64,000 nt of DNA. Origin: Megasphaera coli (GTDB taxonomy: Bacteria > Bacillota > Negativicutes > Veillonellales > Megasphaeraceae). Position 1 is the first letter of the stretch; each line of letters opens with the position of its first letter. The stretch is taken from positions 611,322-675,321 of the forward strand of contig NZ_FMIY01000002.1 of the NCBI RefSeq assembly GCF_900095855.1. The letters are read 5' to 3'. Of the stretch, positions 18,616-27,310 are shown one piece after another. Below the pieces are notes generated by a model. It worked only from the letters and a program-made list of their open reading frames with translations, had not been told where the DNA came from and ran no database searches. The position numbers were made by a program, and so were the translations under genes.

Positions 18616-19470
18616 TTACGGTTCGGGAATACAATTTGCAATAGGCTTGGTGAATTCCATGTGTTCAAAAAATTTATGGGTCTTCCATAAAAAAGCGCTG
18701 AAGGCGCTGAAAGTCAGGCGGAACCGAAAGTGTTCAAAGCTGATGGGACCTTCAAACATGGCTATACGGTCGAGATCGTACGGATTATCCCACGGAAAGT
18801 CGCGTCCCGCGTCAATTGTAAAACCGTACTTGTATCCGGCATTTTGTGTTTCTTCCAGAACCGTATCCGTAAACTTTCCTTCCGGAAAAGCAATGAAGTC
18901 ACACGGCCTGTTAAGGTGCCATTCGACGGCCTTCTTCGAACCGACGAGCTCATGGCGCATGTCGGCACGGTTAAAACTGTCCAAGGGGCGATGGCTGAGC
19001 GTATGGCTGCCGAATTCCATGCCGGCATTGCTCATTTCCTTCACCTGGTCCCAGTTTAAATACCCCGGCCGACCGACGAAATCCGTAATCAGAAAAATCG
19101 TACCGACCATATTATATTTCTTTAATATAGGATAAGCATATTCATAATTGTCGACATAGCCGTCATCAAAGGTGATGAGTATGGGCCGGTCCGGTAAGTT
19201 TGACGTGTTACCTTCCATATACTGTTCAAATTGCTCCAATGTAATGGAGTGGTAGCCGTTTTCACTGAGATAGCGAATTTGTTCTTCAAAATTCTCCGGC
19301 TTCATGGTCAGAACCGTATGAAACTTATTATTAACCTGATGATAATTTAAAACAGGCATGCCTGTAAGGTGATAATTGGTAGACGCAAAATACCAATAAA
19401 TTAAGGCTCCCGACAACAAAACGATGAATGCCAGGACTATCCCCAGAATCCATGTGCAAATCTTTTTCAT
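18616..19470 (-). CDS. Membrane-anchored polysaccharide deacetylase
   Basis: NodB-fold (CE4) metal-dependent deacetylase, 284 residues from MKKICTW. One N-terminal membrane helix (about 6-28) anchors the enzyme outside the inner membrane. The metal-binding ITFDDGY motif, the GSHTLSHRPL motif with two histidines, and the late FPEGKF block are visible. The PVLNYHQV opening resembles the IcaB/PgaB-like subgroup acting on N-acetylglucosamine polymers; the actual substrate is not known. An in-frame GTG two codons upstream is only 4 nt from the GAGGA, so the ATG is preferred. Confidence 0.88.
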   Translation of the reverse strand: MKKICTWILGIVLAFIVLLSGALIYWYFASTNYHLTGMPVLNYHQVNNKFHTVLTMKPENFEEQIRYLSENGYHSITLEQFEQYMEGNTSNLPDRPILITFDDGYVDNYEYAYPILKKYNMVGTIFLITDFVGRPGYLNWDQVKEMSNAGMEFGSHTLSHRPLDSFNRADMRHELVGSKKAVEWHLNRPCDFIAFPEGKFTDTVLEETQNAGYKYGFTIDAGRDFPWDNPYDLDRIAMFEGPISFEHFRFRLTFSAFSAFLWKTHKFFEHMEFTKPIANCIPEP

Positions 19471-19671
19471 GAACACGACTTCCTCTCGGAGAAATTACGT
19501 ATGTAGCATATCATATTCGCCGAAAGGCCGCAACAACGCCACTTCACTGACGTTTTGTCATTTTTCCGTCACGTCAAATCCGTTTTCTTCAAGCTTTCTG
19601 CCGGTAACTAAATTCGTCTTCACTCATGCAAAAACGGCCGAACTCATCTGTATTGACTATTCATGCAAACG

Positions 19672-19703
19672 CAGCTGCTCTTTTTAAACCCAAAGAGCAG
19701 CTG
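19672..19703. terminator. Perfect 12-bp hairpin after the aldo/keto reductase gene
   Basis: CAGCTGCTCTTT/AAAGAGCAGCTG with an 8-nt loop, 45 bp beyond the reductase stop. The T-run is inside the loop side on plus and weak on minus, so termination efficiency is uncertain. The remaining bases 19477-19747 show nothing else clear. Confidence 0.55.
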
Positions 19704-19747
19704 TCGACATTTTTCAGTTCAGAACTTTCTCGGGCATTCCGTTCCCA

Positions 19748-20599
19748 TTACTCATGGATTCGCCATTCATTAAGCCATTTGGCGGTCTTTGCGGTATGAT
19801 GGTCGACAATGTCGCTATGCCCCGAATCAAGACCGGAAATTTCGGCCATTTCGGCATCGGTTAAGGAAAAATCCCAAATATCAATATTCGCTTTCATCCG
19901 TTCTTTTTTAACGGATTTCGGGATAACGACGACACCGCGCTGTACATTCCAGCGCAAGACGACCTGTGCCACGGACTTCCCGTGTTTCTCCGCAATGGCA
20001 AGCAGCTCGGTATTGGTAAATATATTGTGACCGCCCCGTGCAAGAGGTCCCCACGCCTGTGGTACAACGCCCAATTCCTTCATTACTTTAATCGCTTCTT
20101 CCTGCGCGAAGAAGGGATGAATTTCCACTTGGTTGACCATGGGCGCAATTTTTGCATTGATGCAGAGATCGGTGAGCCGATCGGGATAGAAATTGGAAAC
20201 ACCGATGGCGCGTATTTTCCCTGCTTCATACAATTCCTCCATGGCACGCCATGCACCGTAGTAATCATTAAAAGGTTGATGAATCAGGTAGAGATCCAAA
20301 TAGTCAAGCCCCAGTTTTTTCAGCGATGTCTCAAAGGCCTTCTTAGCACCTTCATAGCCGGCATCCTGTACCCAAAGCTTCGTTGTAATAAAAAGTTCGT
20401 CACGGGAAATCCCGCATTTTCGAATAGCCGCGCCGACGGCTTCTTCATTAAAATATGCCGCCGCCGTATCAATCAACCTGTACCCCGAAGCAACAGCATC
20501 CAGCACGACTTGCTCACACTGAGCCAAGTCTTCCACTGTAAAAACTCCGAAACCTTCCATAGGCATTTGAACACCGTTCTTTAATGTTACATTTTCCAT
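19748..20599 (-). CDS. Aldo/keto reductase
   Basis: NADPH-dependent (beta/alpha)8 oxidoreductase, 283 residues from MENVTLKNGV, chosen because AGGAGG lies just upstream. The catalytic tetrad is visible: D in LIDTAAAY, Y in the same block, K in TTKLWV and H in LIHQPF. The NADPH-binding end has GPLARGG and IPKSVKKERM. It belongs to the 2,5-diketogluconate reductase/YvgN-like group (AKR5) that reduces small aldehydes; the natural substrate is unknown. A LysR-type regulator is divergently encoded and may control it. Confidence 0.9.
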   Translation of the reverse strand: MENVTLKNGVQMPMEGFGVFTVEDLAQCEQVVLDAVASGYRLIDTAAAYFNEEAVGAAIRKCGISRDELFITTKLWVQDAGYEGAKKAFETSLKKLGLDYLDLYLIHQPFNDYYGAWRAMEELYEAGKIRAIGVSNFYPDRLTDLCINAKIAPMVNQVEIHPFFAQEEAIKVMKELGVVPQAWGPLARGGHNIFTNTELLAIAEKHGKSVAQVVLRWNVQRGVVVIPKSVKKERMKANIDIWDFSLTDAEMAEISGLDSGHSDIVDHHTAKTAKWLNEWRIHE

Positions 20600-20648
20600 C
20601 GTACAGTCCTCCTGTTCTTGTCGTCGCATTTAATAAACACTGCTACTC

Positions 20649-20678
20649 ATTATGATATCCGGTAAAGATTGATTTCAA
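20649..20678 (-). promoter_or_regulatory. Candidate promoter of the aldo/keto reductase gene
   Basis: TTGAAA (20673-20678), 18-bp spacer, CATAAT (20649-20654), 50 bp upstream of the start. Confidence 0.5.
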
Positions 20679-20739
20679 CTATGCGGCCGTTCGCTCAGCT
20701 TTCCATAGAAATAAGAAAAACTGTAAAAATAACCTTCCT

Positions 20740-20868
20740 TTATGCCGTAAATCCGTCCAGCCAATTGAGCGGCTCCGATGCTGCGACACTGCCGCCGTGA
20801 ACGGGAAATCCTTTGTCTATACGCGCCTTCGCAGCGAAGCGGGCAATATCCTTTTCACTCATACCCAT
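20740..20868 (-). CDS. Possible 42-residue small protein or gene remnant
   Basis: An ATG at 20868 preceded by AGGAAG opens a 42-codon frame (begins MGMSEKDIARFAAK, ends NWLDGFTA). It lies between the divergent reductase and LysR genes, upstream of the reductase promoter. The codon choice (GCC, CGC, GGC, GCG) resembles the neighbours, and the composition looks protein-like, without cysteines or membrane segments. I do not recognise it. It may be a true small gene, the tail of a decayed gene, or chance. Confidence 0.3.
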   Translation of the reverse strand: MGMSEKDIARFAAKARIDKGFPVHGGSVAASEPLNWLDGFTA

Positions 20869-20927
20869 GCCGCTTCCTTTTATGTGCCTCCTTTTTTCTT
20901 TCTGTACATATCATACAGCAGAGGCCG

Positions 20928-20956
20928 TTGACTGAGAATCTCCAAAATGTTACATT
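20928..20956 (+). promoter_or_regulatory. Candidate promoter of the LysR-type gene
   Basis: TTGACT (20928-20933), 17-bp spacer, TACATT (20951-20956), 35 bp upstream of the start, which has a CGGAGG site. Confidence 0.55.
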
Positions 20957-20990
20957 GGTTTTAACTTTAAGTTCATATCGGAGGTTTAAA

Positions 20991-21872
20991 ATGATCAGCA
21001 CACAGCTCTCCATATTCATCACAACGGCAGACTGCGGCAGCTTCAGCAAGGCGGCCGAACGGCTGTTTATTTCGCCTACGGCCGTAATGAAACAGATTAA
21101 CACACTGGAAGCCCGGCTTTCCCTTCCCCTTTTTAAACGCAGTGCCCACGGTGTCCGCCTCACACCGGCAGGCGAGGTAATCTATAAAGACGCGCGCTTT
21201 CTCACGGATTATGCTGCTCAATCTGTCGAAAAGGCCCGTCATTCCATGACGACGAACACACAGGTGTTTCGTGTAGGAACATCTATACTCAACCCGGCAA
21301 AGCCCTTCATGGATTTATGGTATCAGGCAAGTTCAATCTTCCCGAATTACGCACTTAATCTCGTCCCCTTCGAAGATAATCACGACGGAATTCTTGCGGA
21401 AATTACACAACTCGGGGAAAAATTCGACTTTCTCGTCGCCGCCTGCGAATCCGATATGTGGCTGGAAAAATGTAATATGCTGCCACTGGGTCATTTTGAG
21501 GTTATGTGTGCCGTATCACGTACGCACCGTCTCGCCCGCAAGGAGCGGCTGATGCCGTCCGACCTCCGCGGGGAAACACTGCTCATGGTTGCCAAAGGTG
21601 ATTCCAAGACAAACGACGCCGTACGGCGCACCTTGGAAAAGCATAAGGTACATATAGAAGATACGGCATATTTTTATGATATCTCCGTCTTTAACAAATG
21701 TGCAAAATCGGAAAAGGTACTGCTTACGCTTTCCTGCTGGAAAGACGTGCATCCCGCCCTTATCACAATTCCTGTAGAGTGGGATTATGCCGTTCCATAC
21801 GGTCTCCTTTATTCCCTTCATCCGCCGGCACATATTGAAAAATTTATTGAAACCCTGAGTCGGCCAAAATAG
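20991..21872 (+). CDS. LysR-type transcriptional regulator
   Basis: 293 residues from MISTQLSIFI; the frame is open far upstream but CGGAGG lies just before this ATG and the helix-turn-helix starts at the expected place. Winged HTH at about 5-62: SFSKAAERLFISPTAVMKQINTLEARLSLPLFKR in segments. The effector-binding domain follows and lacks any recognisable ligand signature. Divergent orientation to the aldo/keto reductase, with 391 bp between them, suggests that the regulator controls that gene and itself (inference from the usual LTTR arrangement). Confidence 0.9.
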   Translation: MISTQLSIFITTADCGSFSKAAERLFISPTAVMKQINTLEARLSLPLFKRSAHGVRLTPAGEVIYKDARFLTDYAAQSVEKARHSMTTNTQVFRVGTSILNPAKPFMDLWYQASSIFPNYALNLVPFEDNHDGILAEITQLGEKFDFLVAACESDMWLEKCNMLPLGHFEVMCAVSRTHRLARKERLMPSDLRGETLLMVAKGDSKTNDAVRRTLEKHKVHIEDTAYFYDISVFNKCAKSEKVLLTLSCWKDVHPALITIPVEWDYAVPYGLLYSLHPPAHIEKFIETLSRPK

Positions 21873-21981
21873 CATAATTATATATGCAGTCTTTCCGGTT
21901 ATAACGGAGTTGATACCGAAACGCCTCCGTAAGGAATAATTCCGCCGGAGATTTCGTGTTCATTGCCGAAACAAACATGCA

Positions 21982-22007
21982 AAAAAGCTGCCTTCCGGCA
22001 GCTTTTT
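21982..22007. terminator. Bidirectional terminator between LysR gene and ECF gene
   Basis: Perfect 11-bp stem AAAAAGCTGCC/GGCAGCTTTTT with loop TTCC. Confidence 0.9.
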
Positions 22008-22050
22008 CCCATAATCCGAAAACTACGGTGATACTCACGTAATTCGTATT

Positions 22051-22680
22051 TTATGAATGCATAATACCGGCCCTGCGCAGAGCCGTAATGACGGGCGTAA
22101 TCAAAAGCCCCGAAACGACAGCTTCAGGAAGGCCGTTCGTTATTGTAACGGCAACCATAATATTGATGACGTTGCCGAAGGGAATCCCCTTGGCTGCAGC
22201 ATACGTATTGCCGATGAGTAAGGTATACGCGCCAAGGAAGAGGAACGTATGTAAAATCGTCGCTCCTACGGCAGTTCCCATGGAACGAATCCAAAGAGAA
22301 CATCCCCGCTTCTTGAGAAACAGGTACAGTTCGTAAGCCGCAAGGCCCAGAAGAATGCGCGGTATAATGCACACGAAAGCATCATAGATAATGCTCGTCT
22401 GTACGGCAAAAAGCATAAGTGCGCTCGGAGCCCGTAACGACTGGACAAAGGAAAAGACGCCGAACATAAAGCCCACCGTCATACCGACCCGTCTGCCGCC
22501 CGTAATTGCCGCAATAATCGTCGGTATGTGCAGAATAGTCGCATCGACGACAAGCAGCGGGATAAAGCCGTATCCCGTAGCACCTAAAAAGACCGTAATA
22601 GCCGACAAGAGTCCGGCAATCGTCAATTGCCGGACATTCATAAAATTGCGCCGCAAGGGCATTTGGCTTACTTTTTCCAT
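22051..22680 (-). CDS. ECF transporter S component (vitamin-binding membrane subunit)
   Basis: 209 residues, about six membrane helices, beginning MEKVSQMPLRRNF then NVRQLTIAGLLSAITVFL. The ATILHIPTIIAAITGGRRVG block matches the PF12822-like S components (folate/pantothenate-type, PanT-like). The S subunit binds a vitamin or precursor and must share EcfA1A2T encoded elsewhere, since no ATPase or T component is adjacent. Substrate is not decidable from sequence. GGAGGA precedes the ATG. A 120-nt leader with a good promoter suggests regulation by a metabolite. Confidence 0.85.
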   Translation of the reverse strand: MEKVSQMPLRRNFMNVRQLTIAGLLSAITVFLGATGYGFIPLLVVDATILHIPTIIAAITGGRRVGMTVGFMFGVFSFVQSLRAPSALMLFAVQTSIIYDAFVCIIPRILLGLAAYELYLFLKKRGCSLWIRSMGTAVGATILHTFLFLGAYTLLIGNTYAAAKGIPFGNVINIMVAVTITNGLPEAVVSGLLITPVITALRRAGIMHS

Positions 22681-22842
22681 AATAATTCCTCCGTTCTCGT
22701 TCCCATTCAGAGATACAAGGCGTATTTAACATATGCAGGAAATCTGCCTGTCCGGTGCACTTCCGCAGAGATAATGCCCATATTGAACAGTAACTTTCCT
22801 CTATGTCTTGTTCAGTATATCACAATCTTTTTTGTTTGCCAA
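22681..22842 (-). promoter_or_regulatory. Promoter and long leader of the ECF S-component gene
   Basis: TTGGCA (22837-22842), 17-bp spacer, TATACT (22814-22819), implying a leader of about 127 nt. The leader does not match riboswitch consensus motifs I know (THF, TPP, cobalamin, preQ1). It contains short complementary segments, such as GGAAA and TTTCC, and could fold. Confidence 0.6.
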
Positions 22843-22868
22843 TACATTAATTTGAAATAAATAGACAC

Positions 22869-22906
22869 AAAAGACCTGCAACACGCACAGGTGTTACAGG
22901 TCTTTT
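22869..22906 (-). terminator. Terminator after rplU-prp-rpmA
   Basis: Stem AAAAGACCTG-C-AACAC with GTGTT-A-CAGGTCTTTT, tetraloop-like GCACAG, 10 bp beyond the rpmA stop. Confidence 0.9.
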
Positions 22907-22916
22907 CTCTGTATTC

Positions 22917-23201
22917 TTATGCTTCTACGGGATATACGCTTACCTTCCGTTTGTAACGGCCGGCACATTCGTACGCAACCTTTCCCGCCGCCTTGGCAAA
23001 CAATGTGTCATCTTTACCGATACCTACATTGGTGCCGGGATGAAAATGCGTACCGCGCTGACGAACGAGAATATTGCCTGCCTTGCAGATAACGCCGTCA
23101 TGGCATTTAACGCCAAGGCGTTTGGATTCGCTGTCACGACCGTTACGCGTACTGCCCATCCCTTTTTTATGAGCGAAGAGCTGTAAATCGAAATTGAACA
23201 T
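22917..23201 (-). CDS. rpmA: 50S ribosomal protein L27 with cleavable N-terminal extension
   Basis: 94 residues from [14 protein letters not shown]. The ATG at 23201 is preferred to a GTG at 23210 that lies inside the GGAGGTG ribosome-binding site. The N-terminus carries the Firmicute-type extension ending in LQLFA, the site cut by Prp protease after the phenylalanine, leaving the mature AHKKGMGST end that reaches the peptidyl-transferase centre. Conserved [12 protein letters not shown] and [23 protein letters not shown] follow in parts. prp is the next gene upstream in the same operon. Confidence 0.97.
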   Translation of the reverse strand: MFNFDLQLFAHKKGMGSTRNGRDSESKRLGVKCHDGVICKAGNILVRQRGTHFHPGTNVGIGKDDTLFAKAAGKVAYECAGRYKRKVSVYPVEA

Positions 23202-23219
23202 TTTCTTCACCTCCCGATC

Positions 23220-23531
23220 TTATGAATAAAGCACGACATACTCAGGATATTGCCGCGCAATACGTTCCATTCCCAATATCATGGTTTCCAACAGAACACG
23301 CGCTTCGGCTGCATCTTCCTGCGTGTATGCGGAAAGAAACCCTTCTTTCTGTTCATACACGACATTGTCTTCACCGACATACTGCAGCATGCCGAGTAAA
23401 GTTGTCTGTGCCAAAGCGGATACGGCGGCACAAATGATGTCATTTCCCGATTCACTCCAACCGGCATGACCGGAAACGGTAAATCCGCAAAGACTTTTAT
23501 TTGCACGCCTTTTCATATTAATTCGTATCAT
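23220..23531 (-). CDS. prp: Ribosomal-processing cysteine protease Prp
   Basis: 103 residues (YsxB family). Removes the N-terminal extension of L27, an essential step in Firmicutes with this L27 form. The catalytic His lies in the VSGHAGW segment and the Cys in DIICAAVSALAQ. The start codon overlaps the rplU stop (TGATG). Its position between rplU and rpmA is the classic arrangement. Confidence 0.95.
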   Translation of the reverse strand: MIRINMKRRANKSLCGFTVSGHAGWSESGNDIICAAVSALAQTTLLGMLQYVGEDNVVYEQKEGFLSAYTQEDAAEARVLLETMILGMERIARQYPEYVVLYS

Positions 23532-23842
23532 CAGCCTTCAATCTTTTCGATAACAACTTTTGTGAACGGCTGACGATGGCCTTGACGGCGACGGTAGTTG
23601 GATTTCGATTTGTATTTGAAGACGAGAATCTTCTTTTCCTTGCCTTGCGCGATTACTTTACCCGTAACCTTTGCACCTGCAACAACGGGAGTACCGATTT
23701 TTAAATCGCCTTCTCCGCCTACTGCCAATACTTCATCAAATATGACGGCAGAATCAACATCGTTTTCCAGTTTTTCGACAAAAATGCTGTCGCCTTCCTG
23801 AACGCGATACTGTTTTCCGCCCGTTTTAATAATAGCGTACAT
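23531..23842 (-). CDS. rplU: 50S ribosomal protein L21
   Basis: 103 residues beginning [18 protein letters not shown], the canonical start; ends with [26 protein letters not shown] in parts, the rRNA-binding C-terminal block. GGAGG lies just upstream. First gene of rplU-prp-rpmA. Confidence 0.98.
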   Translation of the reverse strand: MYAIIKTGGKQYRVQEGDSIFVEKLENDVDSAVIFDEVLAVGGEGDLKIGTPVVAGAKVTGKVIAQGKEKKILVFKYKSKSNYRRRQGHRQPFTKVVIEKIEG

Positions 23843-23976
23843 GGTGACACCTCCTCATCACTGGACTCGCTGAATACGGCGCCCTGCGGGCTTACGGCCT
23901 CTTCATGCGGCTTTTGCACAGCCACGTATGTATGCTATGACTTTTATATTCTATATGACAATACACGCCTTGTCAA
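23843..23976 (-). promoter_or_regulatory. Promoter and probable L21 autoregulatory leader of rplU
   Basis: TTGACA (23971-23976), 17-bp spacer, TAGAAT (23948-23953), start near 23941. The leader of about 98 nt contains the segments CCGCATGAAGAGG and GTAAGCCCGCAGGGCGCC before the ribosome-binding site. Position and content fit the L21 leader known ahead of Firmicute rplU; the fold was not computed. Confidence 0.7.
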
Positions 23977-24032
23977 ATTTTTCTTCCCAAGGAAGTGCAA
24001 TAAAAGCACCGCTTGCCCGGCTACGGCATATA

Positions 24033-25151
24033 CTAACTGAAATAACGGCTCAAGCCGTCGACAATGCTTTCGGCGAAATTCTGCTGCTGTGCGTCCGTAT
24101 TAAGTGTCCTTTCTTCCTGCGGATTGGAAATAAAGCCCAATTCAAGAAGAGTTGCCGGCATAACCGTGTGCAGAAGAACGTAGAAGTTGGCCGCATGAAC
24201 ACCGCGATCACCGAAGTTCGTAGCCTTCATGTTTTCCCTGTGCAAGGCCGTAGCAAGCTGCAGTCCTTCTTTCGAACCCGTACCGTAGTAGGCCGTTACA
24301 CCGCCCGGTTCAGCCTGATCGCTTGCGTCGATGTGAATGGAGATGAAGACGTCGGCAGCAGCAATATTGGCCACGTTGCACCGTGCCTGCAATTCTTCAA
24401 CGGCACCTGCATGAGGGCCGTATACGTCCACATCGGCCGTACGCGTCATGACAACCGTCGCGCCCTGAGCCGATAAGAGAGCCTGCGCTTTCTTGGCAAT
24501 AGCGAAAGTAATATTCTTTTCCTGAGAATATGAACCGACAGCGCCGGAATCCGTGCCGCCATGCCCCGGGTCGAGGCAAATTACCTTCCCTTTCAGACCT
24601 TTCGCAGTAGACCGCTTGTACGCCGGAATCGAGGTAACGGGCTTATTGGCCGGCTTCGAGGCCTTGTCATTGCCATAAGTCCCCATATTCAAGTGTTTCC
24701 ATTTGTGCCACTGCCTGACCTTGCCCGACTTATCGTTAATATCGATGACGACGCGGCTCGCCGCACTTCCCGTCGGTCCGAGGGTAAAAACCTTGATATC
24801 GTCGGTTGTCACCTTGTAAGGCAAGCGAAAATTGATATCCGTATTATTCAAGCGCTTGGCAAGCGTAATCTTGGAGACAATATTTTCATCAGCCTTATAA
24901 TCGGTTTGTAAATCGGCCGCTACTTTCGTTCCGGGTAAGGTTACGGTTACATATTGACCGCTCTTGTCAACAAAAAGCTTCGGCGTTACTTTATTATTTA
25001 CGTCCAGTACAGTGCGTACGAATGGTATATTCGCATCATTGCGTGTCGCAACACGCACAGCGCTGATTTCCGTCGCCTCTGCCGCCGCAACCTGATAAAG
25101 CGGCAATATGCACAGAATCACCAGAAAAGGGAATAACAACAATTTTTTCAT
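24033..25151 (-). CDS. N-acetylmuramoyl-L-alanine amidase with AMIN domain
   Basis: Exported zinc amidase (Amidase_3) cutting the stem peptide from MurNAc during septum or wall remodelling. 372 residues: signal peptide about 1-23 (hydrophobic, ending VAAAEA), AMIN-type beta domain about 27-140 that targets peptidoglycan, a linker with KP-rich repeats (about 160-180), and the catalytic domain from about 188. Zinc ligands and catalytic residues: H in DPGHGG, E in SQEK, H in SIHIDAS, E in LLELGFISN. Two-domain AmiC-like architecture common in diderms. Own promoter; nnr lies upstream. Confidence 0.95.
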   Translation of the reverse strand: MKKLLLFPFLVILCILPLYQVAAAEATEISAVRVATRNDANIPFVRTVLDVNNKVTPKLFVDKSGQYVTVTLPGTKVAADLQTDYKADENIVSKITLAKRLNNTDINFRLPYKVTTDDIKVFTLGPTGSAASRVVIDINDKSGKVRQWHKWKHLNMGTYGNDKASKPANKPVTSIPAYKRSTAKGLKGKVICLDPGHGGTDSGAVGSYSQEKNITFAIAKKAQALLSAQGATVVMTRTADVDVYGPHAGAVEELQARCNVANIAAADVFISIHIDASDQAEPGGVTAYYGTGSKEGLQLATALHRENMKATNFGDRGVHAANFYVLLHTVMPATLLELGFISNPQEERTLNTDAQQQNFAESIVDGLSRYFS

Positions 25152-25180
25152 GCTTTCACGCTCCTTCTCAGCAATGCTTT

Positions 25181-25210
25181 ATTATAGCACGTTGCCAAAA
25201 CATGCGTAAA
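25181..25210 (-). promoter_or_regulatory. Promoter of the amidase gene
   Basis: TTTACG (25205-25210), 18-bp spacer, perfect TATAAT (25181-25186), 30 bp upstream of the start codon. No terminator is seen after nnr, so read-through is possible. Confidence 0.6.
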
Positions 25211-25249
25211 ACACGGAAAGCACCGTCCTTTATCAATTTCAGCACATGT

Positions 25250-26878
25250 TCATAACAGGTTGCGGTTCTCAACTGCAGCCCGAAATCCGGTCTTTTCCAA
25301 CTGTGCCCATATCTGCGGTACCGCATCGGCAACCTCTACGGGCGTATATCCGTACGGGCCTATCCGCCGGCTGCAATAATCACCGGCCGCCCCGTGCACA
25401 TAGACGGCGGCACAGGCGGCCGTACAAAGATTATCCATGCCGTCATGGCAAATCATGGCAGCTGCAAGACCGCTCAAAATATCGCCCATGCCGCCGGCGG
25501 CCATACCGGCATTTCCCGTCGGGTTCAGACATATCTTCCCCGTTTCTGCAGAGACAACGAGCGTCGGCGCCCCCTTGAGGATGAGGTTGACGCCGTATAA
25601 AGCGACGAAGTTTTTTGCCGCACTTATTAAGTCGCTTCTGATATCCGCAACGGAAAGACCGCCGAGACGGGAAAATTCCGCCAAATGTGGCGTAATGATC
25701 GTTCGACTGCCGTAAGTATGAAAGAAATCCATATGGCCGCAAAGCGCGTTTAGGCCGTCCGCGTCGATAACGAGGGGGCACTTCGTGCCGGCCGCTACGG
25801 TATAAATAAATTCGGTTAAGCCCGGCCCCTTGCCCATACCCGGTCCCATGACGATAACCGACCAGTTTTTACTCGCCTCAATGATTTCGGCCGCATTTTC
25901 CGCCGTAAACGACGCCGTCTCTGCAGGACCGACGGCGTGAACCATGATTTCCGGCTGTCTGCCTATACAGTAAGGCGCTGTTCCGGCCGGCACGCAGAGG
26001 AAGACCTTGCCTGCGCCGCCGCGTACGGAACCGTGCGCCGTCATGAGAGCCGCTCCGGCCATATCGCTGCAGCCCGTGACGACACCGACCGTTCCGTGCG
26101 TTCCTTTATGACTGTCCGCACGGCGAGGCGGTACATGAGCAGCTATATATTCTTTATCTAAAAGGCGGACGTCGCCTTCTTCCGTCTTTTGCAAAAGCCT
26201 TACGGGCAGCCCGATGGCATCGAGTTCCGCATGACCGGTATATGCTTTCCCGGGATAGAGGAATTGACCGCATTTATAGGCGCCGAAGGTGACCGTCAAA
26301 TCCGCCCGTACAGCCGTACCTTCTACGGCTCCCGTATCACTGTTTACACCGGTAGGCATATCGACGGCTATAACCGTTCTCCCGCCGTGACCGGAGCGGC
26401 CGTTGACGGCAGCGACAACACCTGCGAAGGGCTCACGCAATTTTCCTGAAAAGCCCGTCCCCGTGAGGGCATCTATGACGACATGAGCCGCCTCCAGCTC
26501 ACGTAGAAACCGTTTTTCTTCACTGCCGTCACGGTAAAGTCTGAAGTCGCACGTACGGTCTTCATGCAGTCTGCACAGAGTCTGTAAATGGGCACCGCTT
26601 TCCGGGCTGTAGCCGTCCGCAGCAAAGGCATACACCGTTACCGAGCCGCCTGCCGCCGCAATATGCCGGGCCGCTGCAAATCCGTCGCCGCCGTTATTTC
26701 CCCTGCCGCAGAGGATCAGTACTTTTTTATTGCTCCAGCCGCCGACAAATAGGCCGCCCCGGTCCGCAACGGCGCGGCCGGCGTTTTCCATTAACACGGC
26801 AGGAGCAATTTTATACTTACCGTCCATGGCCGTCCTGTCGATCTGCTTCATTTGCGCAGCTTTCTTCAGCACATTCAT
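25250..26878 (-). CDS. nnr: Bifunctional NAD(P)H-hydrate epimerase / ADP-dependent dehydratase
   Basis: Repairs damaged hydrated NAD(P)H. The 542 residues have two domains: an N-terminal YjeF_N epimerase (about 1-215; VLILCGRGNNGGDGFAAARH in parts and the metal-binding VIDALTGTGFSG) and a C-terminal ribokinase-like dehydratase (about 225-530; VVTGCSDMAGAALMTAHGSVRGGAGKV, GPGMGKGPG, and NAGMAAGGMGDILSG, equivalent to the usual GTGDVL motif). acpS lies 9 nt upstream, a common pairing. Confidence 0.95.
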   Translation of the reverse strand: MNVLKKAAQMKQIDRTAMDGKYKIAPAVLMENAGRAVADRGGLFVGGWSNKKVLILCGRGNNGGDGFAAARHIAAAGGSVTVYAFAADGYSPESGAHLQTLCRLHEDRTCDFRLYRDGSEEKRFLRELEAAHVVIDALTGTGFSGKLREPFAGVVAAVNGRSGHGGRTVIAVDMPTGVNSDTGAVEGTAVRADLTVTFGAYKCGQFLYPGKAYTGHAELDAIGLPVRLLQKTEEGDVRLLDKEYIAAHVPPRRADSHKGTHGTVGVVTGCSDMAGAALMTAHGSVRGGAGKVFLCVPAGTAPYCIGRQPEIMVHAVGPAETASFTAENAAEIIEASKNWSVIVMGPGMGKGPGLTEFIYTVAAGTKCPLVIDADGLNALCGHMDFFHTYGSRTIITPHLAEFSRLGGLSVADIRSDLISAAKNFVALYGVNLILKGAPTLVVSAETGKICLNPTGNAGMAAGGMGDILSGLAAAMICHDGMDNLCTAACAAVYVHGAAGDYCSRRIGPYGYTPVEVADAVPQIWAQLEKTGFRAAVENRNLL

Positions 26879-26887
26879 CTTCTTCTC

Positions 26888-27256
26888 CTATTCTTCCCAA
26901 AGGACCTGAGCGACGGCATAATCGCCGTCATGGGAAAGCGAAAGGACAGGGCTATGCGGCGAGATTTGCCGCGCCGTGTCCGCATACGTACCGTAAAGCT
27001 TCAGATACGGTGCGCCGAAATCATTATGACACACTTCAACGTCGCGCCACAAACCTTCGCGAAAGCCCGTACCCAGGGCTTTGTAAAAAGCCTCCTTGGC
27101 CGCATAATGACCGGCAAAGGCTGCCGGAGCCCCCTTGCCCTTACTGCGGCAGTAGGCGATTTCGCCGGGCGAAAAAAGGCGTTCTTTTTTGAAAAAGGGC
27201 TTCTTCATCACTGCCTCTATACGACTGATTTGAACCAAATCAATACCCAAACGCAT
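26888..27256 (-). CDS. acpS: Holo-[acyl-carrier-protein] synthase
   Basis: Transfers 4'-phosphopantetheine from CoA to acyl carrier protein. 122 residues from MRLGIDLVQI; GGAGGA lies just upstream, which rules out the longer in-frame start. Mg-binding residues sit in GIDLVQISRIE and AAKEAFYKALGTG; the closing LSLSHDGDYAVA is also typical. Followed by nnr. Confidence 0.95.
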   Translation of the reverse strand: MRLGIDLVQISRIEAVMKKPFFKKERLFSPGEIAYCRSKGKGAPAAFAGHYAAKEAFYKALGTGFREGLWRDVEVCHNDFGAPYLKLYGTYADTARQISPHSPVLSLSHDGDYAVAQVLWEE

Positions 27257-27270
27257 GATCTCCTCCATAT

Positions 27271-27299
27271 AAAAACAACCTGCAACAAAGTTACAGGTT
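27271..27299 (-). terminator. Terminator after the lysC-hypothetical pair
   Basis: Stem AACCTG-C-AAC / GTT-A-CAGGTT, followed on the minus strand by GTTTTTAT. It separates this transcript from acpS-nnr. Confidence 0.8.
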
Positions 27300-27310
27300 A
27301 TTTTTCATAT

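Noticed and set aside
22681-22810. THF riboswitch ahead of the ECF gene
   Set aside because: The conserved core could not be matched by eye; kept only as an unassigned leader.
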